A DNA stretch of 43,525 bases from Planctomycetota bacterium. Lineage in GTDB: Bacteria; Planctomycetota; UBA11346. Under the pieces are notes generated by a model. The model saw only the letters and a program-made list of their open reading frames with translations. It was not told the origin of the DNA and made no database searches. This document shows, one piece after another, positions 28,701 through 37,657 of this stretch (position 1 is its first letter; each line of letters begins with the position of its first letter). The position numbers and the translations under genes are program-made. The DNA lies in assembly GCA_027859175.1 (NCBI GenBank), contig JAQIBG010000432.1, forward strand, positions 1 to 43,525, in the 5' to 3' direction.

Positions 28701-28948
28701 AACTGCCGTCGCAACACGCACGGCGTCTTGGGAATCGCGCCAGGACCGGCAATCCGCATTCGCTCCTCACCCACCGTGGCAGATCCACCGTTGACCAGGA
28801 CATAATCCCCAATCACTTCGGTCACCACGCCATCAGCACCCCCGACAGCACCCTCGACAGCACCCTCGACAGCACCCAGGATATGGCCCGCAGGCAGTGC
28901 CCATACACACAGGACAAATATCATCGACAGGAGTTGATACCGCATCAT
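25748..28948 (-). CDS. Large secreted GH39-like (beta-xylosidase-like) glycoside hydrolase with N-terminal beta-sandwich domains
   Basis: Signal peptide; TIM-barrel region FLGTHLGRLNTRQQVELISSLGIKHVRLWDADWATAQPNQGD, VDYYEIWNEPNGHWMQ (acid/base NEP), IYDSESGIKD (candidate nucleophile region). Confidence 0.72.
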   Translation of the reverse strand: MMRYQLLSMIFVLCVWALPAGHILGAVEGAVEGAVGGADGVVTEVIGDYVLVNGGSATVGEERMRIAGPGAIPKTPCVLRRQLAAPEKVVAIRVSAQHVEGRHRLMFVSFGSSASPDSLVVGGVWTGIGRNSIIQYSGLDKEAVDQHNPAVRFALPNVDQPFDITMRIDCDAKRVSLVVAGCDPVERDLKIPLDSIDYVGVAVRGATEAEFKHLTVFTGAKAAGAAIQEAAAQAGQRGAADGVMRAPEAGPARGLLVSQASADLATTADSVWTDRLKGDATGILALEDQTAGSVLSVDVQSRARLFLRDKVSMRPGMVYRFDIMARIVGQVEQVGARMDSRDFRPIQWPLHRDWAVHSVQVRARGGEHRLQLTFSGVGRFQIREVTISELPTFELPAVTTPERGELLRNGAFQLDDLNWTLRYPKREAGATAPQARNLQVALGDAGLQLPAGERSLLTSASPLVCQYGRSYTIRVQGAAEAGDIDAILIRPGMAAVDTEVFPLTFVDGVAEHVYRLLTPEQGMVARPEEHFGLRLRHRGHAAATISSVAFCEGTVDTAAVPEVGIRLGVGSSQCEAVAVLGEPVLAQVVTAGLSDGTTLTLDVCDEQGSSVLQVPVQKGIGPWPHTVDVALDALPLGWFHVSAVAQGETVAVVGDDLAVILPADPTMQRNGFLGTHLGRLNTRQQVELISSLGIKHVRLWDADWATAQPNQGDPFAFPVSDLEVYRAAGIEPMLVLSGTPDWASSAPQNMRQGWHAAQKFPPNDLADWAAYIRAVVAACGDQVDYYEIWNEPNGHWMQKAPTDPRSLEEIYADLVRIAYPIIKQGDPDATVVIGACAGHPSFTVRSMQRHGIADSCDAISYHAYGGANFAGQGLAAFSFTQDYLARTLPELGRADLPIYDSESGIKDLADGVAGFADAMILAQGLIARQASGMQRYYFYNAVPREYPGHQNFSLLFGFDGRPLVTVPMIATWDRVLGNAQFGKDLAPDDKDVHVFRFDRADGHPVVAYWSTAAVPEDIAAPAILGSAVCLDFFGRRVPLGADGRLPVSGHLRYAIPEALPLATSSR
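28835..28877. repeat. 12-bp in-frame tandem repeat (about 3.6 copies) after the signal peptide of the GH39-like gene
   Basis: AGCACCCTCGAC-type units encoding GAVEGAVEGAVGGA. Confidence 0.8.
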
Positions 28949-29017
28949 TGACCTTTCTCAAAAATTGCGAACACAAGGTGATTGTGCCGCTTGATGATTC
29001 CAGCAACCCGCAACCGG

Positions 29018-29722
29018 CTAGGGTGCAGACCGCTGTGCCGGGTCAGTCACTGCCATCCAGGCCTCTGGATACGGAACCGACTCAACGTGAGAATCGAAGA
29101 ACACTGCGTTGACTTTATTGCCGTGGCGCAGCCCTTCGCCAACCCAATTTTTATCGATCGACTGATAGACATACTTGCTATTGAGCAGACCAATGAGATG
29201 CCAGTCATTAGCGTCAGCAACCGCAATCCGATCGCTTTGGTGCGTCACCTGGGATTGGTGGAAAAACTGCGATGCCGGCCCCCAATTGTCTCGAAAGTTA
29301 CTGTCGTTGGGGTTGTCGGGCAGACCAGGCTCGGGGTTGATCCCATAGCCAAAACCGGTGCGAGCCAGCTGCCCCGATCCCAGCGTCCGACCGCGCCACG
29401 AAGGGCATCCGTAAAAGACCCCACCGCCGGCTTCACCAGGCTGAGTCAGGTTCGACTCCACGTATGGCATCACGAAATTGTGCCAGGTGCCCGAGAACGG
29501 GACATCTTCGGGAGCCACGGCGGCAACCATGAAACCATCGTTATCCATTGCATAGCCCTCCAGTCCCAATCCGATCTGACGCAGGCTAGACTGGCATTCT
29601 ATTTTGCGCGCCGCTTCACGCGCCATGTTGATCGCCGGCAACAGCAAGGCTGCCAGAATCGCAATGATGGTGATAACCACGAGGAGTTCGATCAAAGTGA
29701 ATCCGGCCTGATTGGTCTTCAT
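29018..29722 (-). CDS. Prepilin-type N-terminal cleavage/methylation domain protein (pseudopilin 4)
   Basis: [52 protein letters not shown]-terminal [14 protein letters not shown]. Confidence 0.93.
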   Translation of the reverse strand: MKTNQAGFTLIELLVVITIIAILAALLLPAINMAREAARKIECQSSLRQIGLGLEGYAMDNDGFMVAAVAPEDVPFSGTWHNFVMPYVESNLTQPGEAGGGVFYGCPSWRGRTLGSGQLARTGFGYGINPEPGLPDNPNDSNFRDNWGPASQFFHQSQVTHQSDRIAVADANDWHLIGLLNSKYVYQSIDKNWVGEGLRHGNKVNAVFFDSHVESVPYPEAWMAVTDPAQRSAP

Positions 29723-29853
29723 GGTAGCACCCTCGCTCGTATCGGTCAGGTAGTGATGCGTCCCGCAGCGAGCGGTGGCACCATCATGGCACACATCCTA
29801 GCCCAAATGAACATTTGCGACAAGAGGACTCTCACAGTAAACATAGCACTATC

Positions 29854-30744
29854 ATGCTCGATGACCTGTCCGAGTTTTACCTGACCCTGACCCAGGAGGT
29901 GCCTGCACCATGCGGCGCCTGGCTCATGGCCTGCGGGCTCAATGCACCAACGAGTGCTGGATACTGTCAGCACGGCAACTTCCCGGCAGCCCGTGGACGT
30001 AGCATTTTTCAGTACACCTTGGAAGGACATGGTCACTTGCGCTTTCGCGGCATCGACTACCGGGTTGAGCCGGGCTTCGCCATGCTCCTACAACCTCCCG
30101 ACAGCTACACCTACCAGGCCATAGACGGGCAAGCTTGGCGCTTCGTGTTCCTAACCCTGGGCGGCAAAGATGCCGCCCGCCATTGGCGCACTGCCAACGA
30201 TCGCCACGGGCCGCTATTAGCATTGGCAGATACAGGACCACTGCTCAGCCAAGTCCAGACAATCGTGCTCGATCGTCTCCACCAAACCAGCCCACCAGAC
30301 GCTTGGCGCGATGCCATAGATGCCTACGCGCTCTGCACAGCCTTGACGCGCGAACTTGCCAAGCTTGAAGGCGACACCGTGACGCCGCTCCAGCAGCACC
30401 TACGCCGAGCGGCTGATTACGCGCAACGCAACCTGTCTGGCCCCTGCGACGTAGACACCCTCGCCGCCGCAGCAGGCATGAGCAAAGCCCATTTCTCGCG
30501 ACGCTTCCGCGGTCACTACGGCACTGCGCCCGGTGAATACGTGCTGCGCTTACGCCTTGAACATGCATGCGAGCTCCTGGTCACCACACATCGCACCGTG
30601 CGCACAATTGCCGCAGCCTGCGGATTCGATGACCCCAACTACTTTGCCCGCATCTTCCGGAAACGCATTGGATCAGCCCCACTAGCTTGGCGCAGCGCAA
30701 GCCGCACGCGTCACACCAGCGAGCAGAACCGACGCCAACCGTAA
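29854..30744 (+). CDS. AraC family transcriptional regulator (AraC-1)
   Basis: Cupin-like N-domain FQYTLEGHGHLRFRGIDYRVEPGFAMLLQPPD; HTH LSGPCDVDTLAAAAGMSKAHFSRRFRGHYGTAPGEYVLRLRLEHACELL...IAAACGFDDPNYFARIFRKRIGSAP. Confidence 0.92.
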   Translation: MLDDLSEFYLTLTQEVPAPCGAWLMACGLNAPTSAGYCQHGNFPAARGRSIFQYTLEGHGHLRFRGIDYRVEPGFAMLLQPPDSYTYQAIDGQAWRFVFLTLGGKDAARHWRTANDRHGPLLALADTGPLLSQVQTIVLDRLHQTSPPDAWRDAIDAYALCTALTRELAKLEGDTVTPLQQHLRRAADYAQRNLSGPCDVDTLAAAAGMSKAHFSRRFRGHYGTAPGEYVLRLRLEHACELLVTTHRTVRTIAAACGFDDPNYFARIFRKRIGSAPLAWRSASRTRHTSEQNRRQP

Positions 30745-30806
30745 ATGCCTCTCGCCGAATGGGTTATTTGCGATCAAGGAACCTTGTCTCCATTCCACTT
30801 GCAGAG

Positions 30807-31673
30807 CTAGCGCCAGCTTTGCCCGCGGGCCCGACGGTAGGCACTGGGGGCGATCCCAACCGCGCGCCTGAACACGTGACTGAAGTGATTGTAGCTGGCA
30901 AAGCCAACCGCCCCGGCGATCTGCGCGATCGACTGCTGGGTACTCAGCAACAAGCCTTTGGCCCGCTCCACGCGCAGATTCGTCAACACCGTTCCGACTG
31001 AGGCCCCCTGCTCACGGCGGAACAAGCGCGCCAAATGAGCCGGCGAGCAATGCGCGGCGGCGGCAATCTCATCACGGGTAATCATCTGATCGAGATGCCG
31101 TTGCATAAATGCGAGAGCCGCCGTCACCTGGTGGACCTCAGCGCTTCGGTTCAGCGCTGGCCGCTGCGGCTCATGGCCACCACCCTGAATCTGCACCAAG
31201 CCAAGCAGCAAACGCACCACCAAGGCCTCGCGCAAGAATTCACGCTGCGGTATGTCGACCTCACGGAGGGTCGCAATCAAGGCGGCAATGTCAGGGTCAA
31301 GGGCCGCCGACACGCGCAGCACCTTGGCATAGAGCGAACTGAGCTCGAGACCGGGATTACGAAAGGTCACCCAGAAGTACCCTGGTGGGCGCACGCGAGC
31401 GCCATCGGCAGCCGCGACGGCACGCGGCCCGCGCAACACCCCAGGCGGATACACCACGCCACAGCCGGCCTCCAAGCGCAGCACCGCGTCGTCATAACGC
31501 TGCTCAATCTCGCCATACACCACGTGATACCACTGGAAGTCATCGCGCCGATGCGGGTCGGTGGTGTAGTCGGGGTCGCGCTCGATGAAGCTGGCCGCGG
31601 CTATGTCGATCGGTCCTGACATCGGCTTCAAGGCTACCGCAGCGCCCACCTTAAGCATGCGCAATCCGGCCAC
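30807..31673 (-). CDS. AraC family transcriptional regulator (AraC-2)
   Basis: MITRDEIAAAAHCSPAHLARLFRREQGASVGTVLTNLRVERAKGLLLSTQQSIAQIAGAVGFASYNHFSHVFRRAVGIAPSAYRR; start may instead be at 31622. Confidence 0.92.
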   Translation of the reverse strand: MAGLRMLKVGAAVALKPMSGPIDIAAASFIERDPDYTTDPHRRDDFQWYHVVYGEIEQRYDDAVLRLEAGCGVVYPPGVLRGPRAVAAADGARVRPPGYFWVTFRNPGLELSSLYAKVLRVSAALDPDIAALIATLREVDIPQREFLREALVVRLLLGLVQIQGGGHEPQRPALNRSAEVHQVTAALAFMQRHLDQMITRDEIAAAAHCSPAHLARLFRREQGASVGTVLTNLRVERAKGLLLSTQQSIAQIAGAVGFASYNHFSHVFRRAVGIAPSAYRRARGQSWR

Positions 31674-31771
31674 ATGATCGGATAACGTACATTTTGGCGC
31701 GTAGCGTGCTAGCCGGCCAAGCCCCGCGCCGTTATGATCAGCCTCGGATTGTACGCATCCGGGAGGACACC

Positions 31772-33691
31772 ATGCACCTATCCATCTTCAGCGACGAACT
31801 TCACGACGGCGACACCGTCCGCACCCTCGACACCCTGGTCTCATGGGGCCTGGAATACGTCGACTTCCGGGGCGGCGTATTCGGCAAACCCATCGACGCC
31901 CTCAGCGCAGCTGAATTGCGCCAACTCCGCAGCCTGCTCAAAGAACGCGGCCTGCGCACTGCCGCGCTGCAAAGCTCGCTGGCCAAAGTGCACCTGCCCG
32001 ACGCCGCCCGGCGCGCCGATGAAGCAACCAAACTGGAAGGCCTGATTCGCGCCGCCGAAGCACTCGACTGCCCGCTGGTCCGAAGCTTTAATTTTTGGCA
32101 ACCCGGCCCCGAGCAACGAGGCGCCCTAGCACAACAGCCCGATCAACGGCAACTCGTACTCGACGCCTTCGGCCCCCTGGCCGAGCGCGCGCACCAGGCC
32201 GGCCTCGTGCTGGCGTTCGAAAACTGCGGTCAATCAACTGCTGAAGTCCACGCCCTGCTCGACGCCTTGGCGATTGAAGCCTGGGGCCTAGCCTGGGACC
32301 CCTACAACGAATGGGCCGGCAGCCCCGAGCGCGAGCGCGACGAAGTCGCCTACCTGCTTAAACACGCCGCGCGCAGCCGCATGCTGCACGTTAAGGCCCA
32401 CGGTATTTTACCTGAACTCGGCGAAACGCCCCTGCCTTGGAATCGGCTGATCGCGACCTATCTGGCCAGCGGCGGCACTGGCCCGGTGAGCGTGGAAACC
32501 CACAACCGCGCCGACTCACCCCTGAGCCACGTCGAAGCCAGCCAGCGCTGCGTCAATGCCACGCGCGAAGCCTGGCCCACCGACACCCCGTCGGACCCAC
32601 GCGAGGCAGCCAAGCCACGCATGGTGCCGGTCGTGGCCCGCGATTGGGCCAGCAATCCGCTGCGCCTCGTGGTGGTTGGCCTCGGCATGGGCCGCAATCG
32701 CGCGCGCATGATTGCCGAAACTACCGGCTGTCAGTTATATGGCGTGTGCGATCTGCAGGAAGACCGTGCCCGCACGGTTGGCGCCGAACGCGATGTCACC
32801 TGGACCACCACCGTCGATACCTTTTTGACCGACCCCCAAGTCGAGGCGGTATTCGTGGTCACCGAAACCGGCCGCCACCTCGATGTCGCCGAACAGGCCC
32901 TGAAGGCCGGCAAACACGTCATCACCACCAAACCAATGGAGGCCTCGCTCGAACGCTGCAATCAGATGATCGCCGCCGCCGATCAGGCCGAGCGCGCCCT
33001 CGCGGTCGACTTTTCACGCCGCTACGCGCGCAACCTGGGCGAGCTCAAGGCAGCCCTTGATGAGAACTGGTTTGGACGCGTGCTCTCGGTCCACAGTCAT
33101 CTTAAAATCTGGCGCGATGAAGGCTACTTCGCCCGCAACGAGGCCTGGCACGGCACCTGGGCCCTCGATGGTGGCGGCACTTTCTCCAATCAGTGCATTC
33201 ACCACATTGATGAACTGGTGCACTGCTTTGGCTTACCCGAGCGCGTGCGATGCTTGGCCCGAACGCAAGCCAAGCCGATCGAAGCCGAAGACTACGCCAG
33301 CGCCAGTTGGGAATACGCCGACGGCCTGATCGTTGAGATTTCCTCGACCACCTCGTGGCGCGCGTCGAGTTGGTATCATCGCCTGGAGGTGTGCGGCAGC
33401 GAGGCCGATTACATCAGTCACAGCGGCGGGCCAGAGACCGCGGCCACGCGGTGGTGGAAAGACGGATCGTGGAGCGACCAAGCCCCGCTACCCGCGGCCA
33501 GCACCTGGCTCAACAGCGCCGACAATTTGGCTGCACACCTCAGGTCTGGCGCCCCACTCGCCTGCGACGGTCGTGACGGCGCCCGCTCACGCCAAGTCCT
33601 CGATGCGATGTACACCTCGGCCCGCAACGACGGCGCGTGGACCGCGATCGATGCCGCCGGCACGGTACTGGCCCAAGGCACGCTGGTGTAA
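31772..33691 (+). CDS. Fusion of sugar phosphate isomerase/epimerase (xylose isomerase-like TIM barrel) and Gfo/Idh/MocA oxidoreductase
   Basis: N-terminal MHLSIFSDELHDGDTVRTLDTLVSWGLEYVDFRG...LAFENCGQS...LAWDPYN...LHVKAHG...VSVETH; C-terminal LRLVVVGLGMGRNRARMIAETTGCQLYGVCDLQEDRA...VEAVFVVTETGRHLDVAEQALKAGKHVITTKPMEASLE; one continuous frame; GGGAGG Shine-Dalgarno. Confidence 0.9.
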   Translation: MHLSIFSDELHDGDTVRTLDTLVSWGLEYVDFRGGVFGKPIDALSAAELRQLRSLLKERGLRTAALQSSLAKVHLPDAARRADEATKLEGLIRAAEALDCPLVRSFNFWQPGPEQRGALAQQPDQRQLVLDAFGPLAERAHQAGLVLAFENCGQSTAEVHALLDALAIEAWGLAWDPYNEWAGSPERERDEVAYLLKHAARSRMLHVKAHGILPELGETPLPWNRLIATYLASGGTGPVSVETHNRADSPLSHVEASQRCVNATREAWPTDTPSDPREAAKPRMVPVVARDWASNPLRLVVVGLGMGRNRARMIAETTGCQLYGVCDLQEDRARTVGAERDVTWTTTVDTFLTDPQVEAVFVVTETGRHLDVAEQALKAGKHVITTKPMEASLERCNQMIAAADQAERALAVDFSRRYARNLGELKAALDENWFGRVLSVHSHLKIWRDEGYFARNEAWHGTWALDGGGTFSNQCIHHIDELVHCFGLPERVRCLARTQAKPIEAEDYASASWEYADGLIVEISSTTSWRASSWYHRLEVCGSEADYISHSGGPETAATRWWKDGSWSDQAPLPAASTWLNSADNLAAHLRSGAPLACDGRDGARSRQVLDAMYTSARNDGAWTAIDAAGTVLAQGTLV

Positions 33692-33708
33692 GCATCAACA
33701 AGGTGCGA

Positions 33709-33748
33709 GTCCTGGCACGCTGATCCGCGCGGATCAGCGTGCCAGGAC
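33709..33748. terminator. 40-bp perfect palindrome downstream of fusion gene (hairpin/terminator candidate)
   Basis: GTCCTGGCACGCTGATCCGC|GCGGATCAGCGTGCCAGGAC. Confidence 0.7.
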
Positions 33749-33793
33749 GCCACTAGTTCTGGCGAGATCTGCGGTCGCTGGTACGACCATCGC

Positions 33794-36700
33794 ATGCGCA
33801 TTGTCGTCTTGCTCGCACTCGGCCTGGTGCTCACCGCAGCCGAGCCCACCCCATCGCAGGTTCTGGCCGCCCATGGCGCCCTCCTCGCAGGGCCCGTCGC
33901 TGAAGGCAGCTTCGACGACGCCACGATAGCTGCGGCGCTGCACCACCAGGCTTTCGGCCTGGATGCGCCCCGCGTTGACCTGGACCCGCGCCTGCTGCAG
34001 CCGCTGATGGAGGCCGTGCGTGATGGCGAAGAACTCACACCTGAGCTGTTGTCGGTGCTCAACCTGCCGTGGTTCGAATACTCACTCGCGATCCTGCATG
34101 AACCGCCCGCACTGGCCGATGCCGCCACCCTGTACCGCAAACAATTCATGCATCGTGAAGAAGCGCTCAATCGCGCGCGCGTCGTTGGCCTGACCCAGTG
34201 CTGGCTGCACGCCCCGTTTGGTCGGGCCAAGGCACGGTGGTCGTCAATCCTGAGTAGCATGATCACCGCCTGCCAACAGCAGTCGCAGCCAAACTTGATG
34301 TCACAGCATGCCTTCGCTGCCACCATGATCGGATCGCAAAATGGCATCAAACACCTCCTGCAACAATGCGACCTCAATGGCGCCAGCCCCGAGGCCCGCA
34401 GGGCAACCCTAAGCCAGTTCTGCACCATGAGCGCCTGGATGAGGGCCTACATTCCGGCCGACACCTTCGCCTGTCTCAGATTCGATAAACACACGACCAG
34501 CGCTGAGCTTGCGGCCATCATCGAAATACTGAGCCGGTCACCTGACGGCGTTTATCACAGTTTCCGCGAAACCCTGCTCCACTGCGCCACCTTATCGCGC
34601 GCTGCGCCGCCGCCCGCTCTCATTGAGGCCGCCCAACGCTCTGGCATTGCCGCGCTTCTGCTGGCTCACATGCGGCCACAAGCCGATGACCTCAAGCGTG
34701 TCGTCGCTTGGCTCCTAACACCACCCAAACGACTCGGGGCCGATTGGCTCTCCGGTGCCGCCACACGCCGGAACTGGCCCGTCGACACTGAGGCTGGCCT
34801 TGGCGTCATCGCCCCGGAAGACTGGCGGGATCTCTGGATGCAACCAGCGTGGCAGATACATCGCCACATCCTTGCGTCTGAACTTGAAGCCAGCTGGGCC
34901 AAATTCCCGAGCGCGATGCGGTGCCTGCTACTGGTAGCCTGCGATTCAGCCTTCGATCTCCCCTCTCCCATTCTGGAGCAGGCCAGCACCGATGCCGACC
35001 CGCGCGTTCGCATGCTCGCCGCTGATGCCATCGTTCGGCGCGACCTCACGACCCATGAAGCCTGGCTCAACGCACTCATCGCACTCAGCACTGACGACCG
35101 GCAAGCCTGCTGGGTGCTCATCCACCACATGATTGAACGCTGCGCTGGACTGCCTCCCGATGAGGCCTTACCGCTTCTACGCACCGTGCTCGCCATGATC
35201 CCACAGGGCGGCGAACCTTGGGGCGAGTGGTGGGCCCTGGAAACACTTACCAGCATCGCTGCGCGTCATCCGCAAGCCGACATTGGCGCTGAAGTCAAGA
35301 CCGCCATCGCCGACCGGTGTCGCAATGAAGGCAAAAGTCGCTGGAGCGGCAACCTGGTCAACCATGCGGCCGCCGCCCTCGATTGGGTCACAGCGGTAGA
35401 CGATCGCACAGATACCCTCGCCCACTTCGCCCCCCTGCATCCACTGCTCCACGCCGACCTACTGGCGCGCTGGGGGCAAGCCCAGGAGGCCCTCGAACGT
35501 ATTTCCGAACTCGAAGACGATCAAAAGCGCAATCTCCCCCGCGCACTGCTGGCAGCGCAAATGGCCCTCAATTTCGAAGCCGCACTCGACGGACCCTGGA
35601 ACCGACACCTCTGGCAACCCTGGCGCGGCAGTGACCAAGCCCCATGGAGCCGCCCACCGCAGGGCTTCGCTGACCCACCCAATGGCCGCACCGGGATCCA
35701 CGAAGTCATCAGCGCGAGACTGAGCGGGGCCCGCGTCTCAATAGACTGGCCACAACTCCACCAACTGACCGATCCACACAAAGCCGTGCTCGCGCTGGCA
35801 GATGCCAAGCAGTTGGAACAGCGTGACGGCCCCAAGATTCGCGACGCTCTCCTGCGTGACGGACAAGATTTTCACTGGGCTTGGACCGGCCCCGAATTGG
35901 TTGCCGTTCTGCGCACCCTGAACAAGCCAGCACACGATGCACCGAACTCCCTGCCAAATCGCATGATCGACGCTGAAACCCTGTTTCAAGACTGCCAATG
36001 GGCCGCTGCGGCTGAACAATTTGCCATCATTGCCAATAATTTTCCACCCCATGAATTAACTCTCAATCGCTGCGCCCTAGCCCACATTCTCAGTGACACC
36101 CCCCAGCCCATCGCCACCCGAGCACCGATCCTTGCCACCAGCAACGAAGGTCGATCATGCCTGGAATCAGTGGCACGCTGGCTCGCGGCGCGCGGAAGGG
36201 TCACCGAAGCCAAAGACTGGCTGTCACATATCCCGGCCGCGGCTTGGCAACCGAGCGCGCTCAAGATACGCATCGCGCTGGCCCATGGTAACCGCGCTGA
36301 AGCACTGGCAGCCTTCACCCGCGCCATGGCCAAAGCCGATGACATTCCCGAACGCGCCTGGGTAGACACCTTCAACGGCCTCATCGAGTCCATTGATGAC
36401 CCCACCGTCCGAGAATGGGCCGGTGCCGCACGCGTCGACCCCGACCAGCAACTCGCCCAGGTCACAGACTGGCTTGGGCGCACCCAATCTGCCGCGCTGC
36501 GCCGGCGCCTAGTCGCCGAACGCAGCCTGATCCACACTGCTCTCGGCGACATGCAGGCCGCCATGGATGGCTGGGTCACCCTCAGTGCTGACGATGATTG
36601 GTGGGGCACACTCGCCAAACAGGCCATCGCAGCCCAACTCAACACCGCCCCCAGCCGCATGCTGCTGGCCCCCAACCAAGACCGCGCCATCGACCTGGGT

Positions 36701-37006
36701 GCGTATGTGCCCCCGTGGACCCCTGGCATCGGCCTGACACTCGACCCCGTCAAGGGCGCCCCCTTGGCGCGACAAGAACAGGCCATGCTGGTGGGCCCAG
36801 ACGGCCATCCCTTCACGCGGCCACGGCCACGCTTGCTCGGGCCGTATGCGGGCAATCTCTGGACCTGCGCCGGCTGGCGGCCCGCGCTTGAACCCGGCGC
36901 GTATCTAATCCTGGCCAAGATTGACAGCCAGAGCGAACAACGCGGCTTCGTCGTCCTCCCCATTGAGAAGCCGACCCGTCCGCCGGAACCAATCGAAAAG
37001 GAATAG
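33794..37006 (+). CDS. Large secreted protein of unknown function, helical repeat (HEAT/TPR-like) content
   Basis: 1070-aa ORF with signal peptide MRIVVLLALGLVLTAAEP; Ala/Leu-rich helical repeats (e.g. CQWAAAAEQFAIIANNFPPHELTLNRCALAHIL; RIALAHGNRAEALAAFTRAMAKADDIPE). Confidence 0.75.
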   Translation: MRIVVLLALGLVLTAAEPTPSQVLAAHGALLAGPVAEGSFDDATIAAALHHQAFGLDAPRVDLDPRLLQPLMEAVRDGEELTPELLSVLNLPWFEYSLAILHEPPALADAATLYRKQFMHREEALNRARVVGLTQCWLHAPFGRAKARWSSILSSMITACQQQSQPNLMSQHAFAATMIGSQNGIKHLLQQCDLNGASPEARRATLSQFCTMSAWMRAYIPADTFACLRFDKHTTSAELAAIIEILSRSPDGVYHSFRETLLHCATLSRAAPPPALIEAAQRSGIAALLLAHMRPQADDLKRVVAWLLTPPKRLGADWLSGAATRRNWPVDTEAGLGVIAPEDWRDLWMQPAWQIHRHILASELEASWAKFPSAMRCLLLVACDSAFDLPSPILEQASTDADPRVRMLAADAIVRRDLTTHEAWLNALIALSTDDRQACWVLIHHMIERCAGLPPDEALPLLRTVLAMIPQGGEPWGEWWALETLTSIAARHPQADIGAEVKTAIADRCRNEGKSRWSGNLVNHAAAALDWVTAVDDRTDTLAHFAPLHPLLHADLLARWGQAQEALERISELEDDQKRNLPRALLAAQMALNFEAALDGPWNRHLWQPWRGSDQAPWSRPPQGFADPPNGRTGIHEVISARLSGARVSIDWPQLHQLTDPHKAVLALADAKQLEQRDGPKIRDALLRDGQDFHWAWTGPELVAVLRTLNKPAHDAPNSLPNRMIDAETLFQDCQWAAAAEQFAIIANNFPPHELTLNRCALAHILSDTPQPIATRAPILATSNEGRSCLESVARWLAARGRVTEAKDWLSHIPAAAWQPSALKIRIALAHGNRAEALAAFTRAMAKADDIPERAWVDTFNGLIESIDDPTVREWAGAARVDPDQQLAQVTDWLGRTQSAALRRRLVAERSLIHTALGDMQAAMDGWVTLSADDDWWGTLAKQAIAAQLNTAPSRMLLAPNQDRAIDLGAYVPPWTPGIGLTLDPVKGAPLARQEQAMLVGPDGHPFTRPRPRLLGPYAGNLWTCAGWRPALEPGAYLILAKIDSQSEQRGFVVLPIEKPTRPPEPIEKE

Positions 37007-37106
37007 GGTAGCCGGCATAGACATAGAGATTGACCTACGCGGCGACCCCCAGGTGATGCCGAGACCAAGCGCCGAGCCGGAGGCCCGAGTGCCTGACAGT
37101 CAAGAA

Positions 37107-37132
37107 CCCCAGTCGATTGACTGGGGCTCTTT
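37107..37132 (+). terminator. Rho-independent-like terminator after the 1070-aa gene
   Basis: CCCCAGTC GATT GACTGGGG followed by CTCTTT. Confidence 0.6.
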
Positions 37133-37199
37133 CGTTCGGTGCTCGCTGCGCTCCGCTCCGAGGTGGGAGCATGGGCCCGAGTGCCAGAGCAGACGGATC

Positions 37200-37270
37200 A
37201 CGGTAGGAACGGCCCTTGCGGGCCGCCCCCCGTACAGATCCGGACGTGCGGAACTACCGCATCCGGCTCC
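37200..37270 (-). ncRNA. Group II intron 3' remnant: domain V (37237-37269) and domain VI
   Basis: Minus strand GAGCCGGATGCGGTAGTTCCGCACGTCCGGATC folds as domain V (10-bp stem with one mismatch, CA bulge, CGG/CCG upper stem), followed by GGCGGCCC GCAA GGGCCG hairpin as domain VI; no reverse transcriptase ORF adjacent. Confidence 0.78.
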
Positions 37271-37657
37271 TCGCTCGGGTCATACGCGCTCGCCCACTGA
37301 CAAGCCGTGAACTATCATCATGCAATACACCGTTTTATCGAGTTCAGTGCCCCGTTGATGTGCATTCCGATCGTTCGCCCCTTGCGCCAGACCCTTTCCT
37401 CCATCCACTCCGCCGCGACCGACGCCCGAAGGCTGAGGTCGCCTTGTTGAGCGACAGCCACCCAGCGGTTGGCTGGATCCCGTGCGGCTGTGGACCGAAC
37501 AGCATCCAGCCTAGGCCTAGTCGCGGCCTGGTGCGGCGACGCTGGCGCCGTGAAATGAAGCAATCACCGCTTCATTGACCTGAAACTTAGCGCCCCTGAT
37601 GGCGACAACACTGCTGGCGCGTCGGCACCGGGCGCAAGGGTCCACGAGCCGCGCTCG

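Noticed and set aside
35986-37068. 360-aa minus-strand ORF, also 33418..34428
   Set aside because: Ser/Arg-rich shadow frames opposite the 1070-aa secreted protein and fusion gene
37318-37563. 81-aa minus ORF as group II intron reverse transcriptase C-terminus
   Set aside because: No RT or maturase motif visible; similarity cannot be supported by eye
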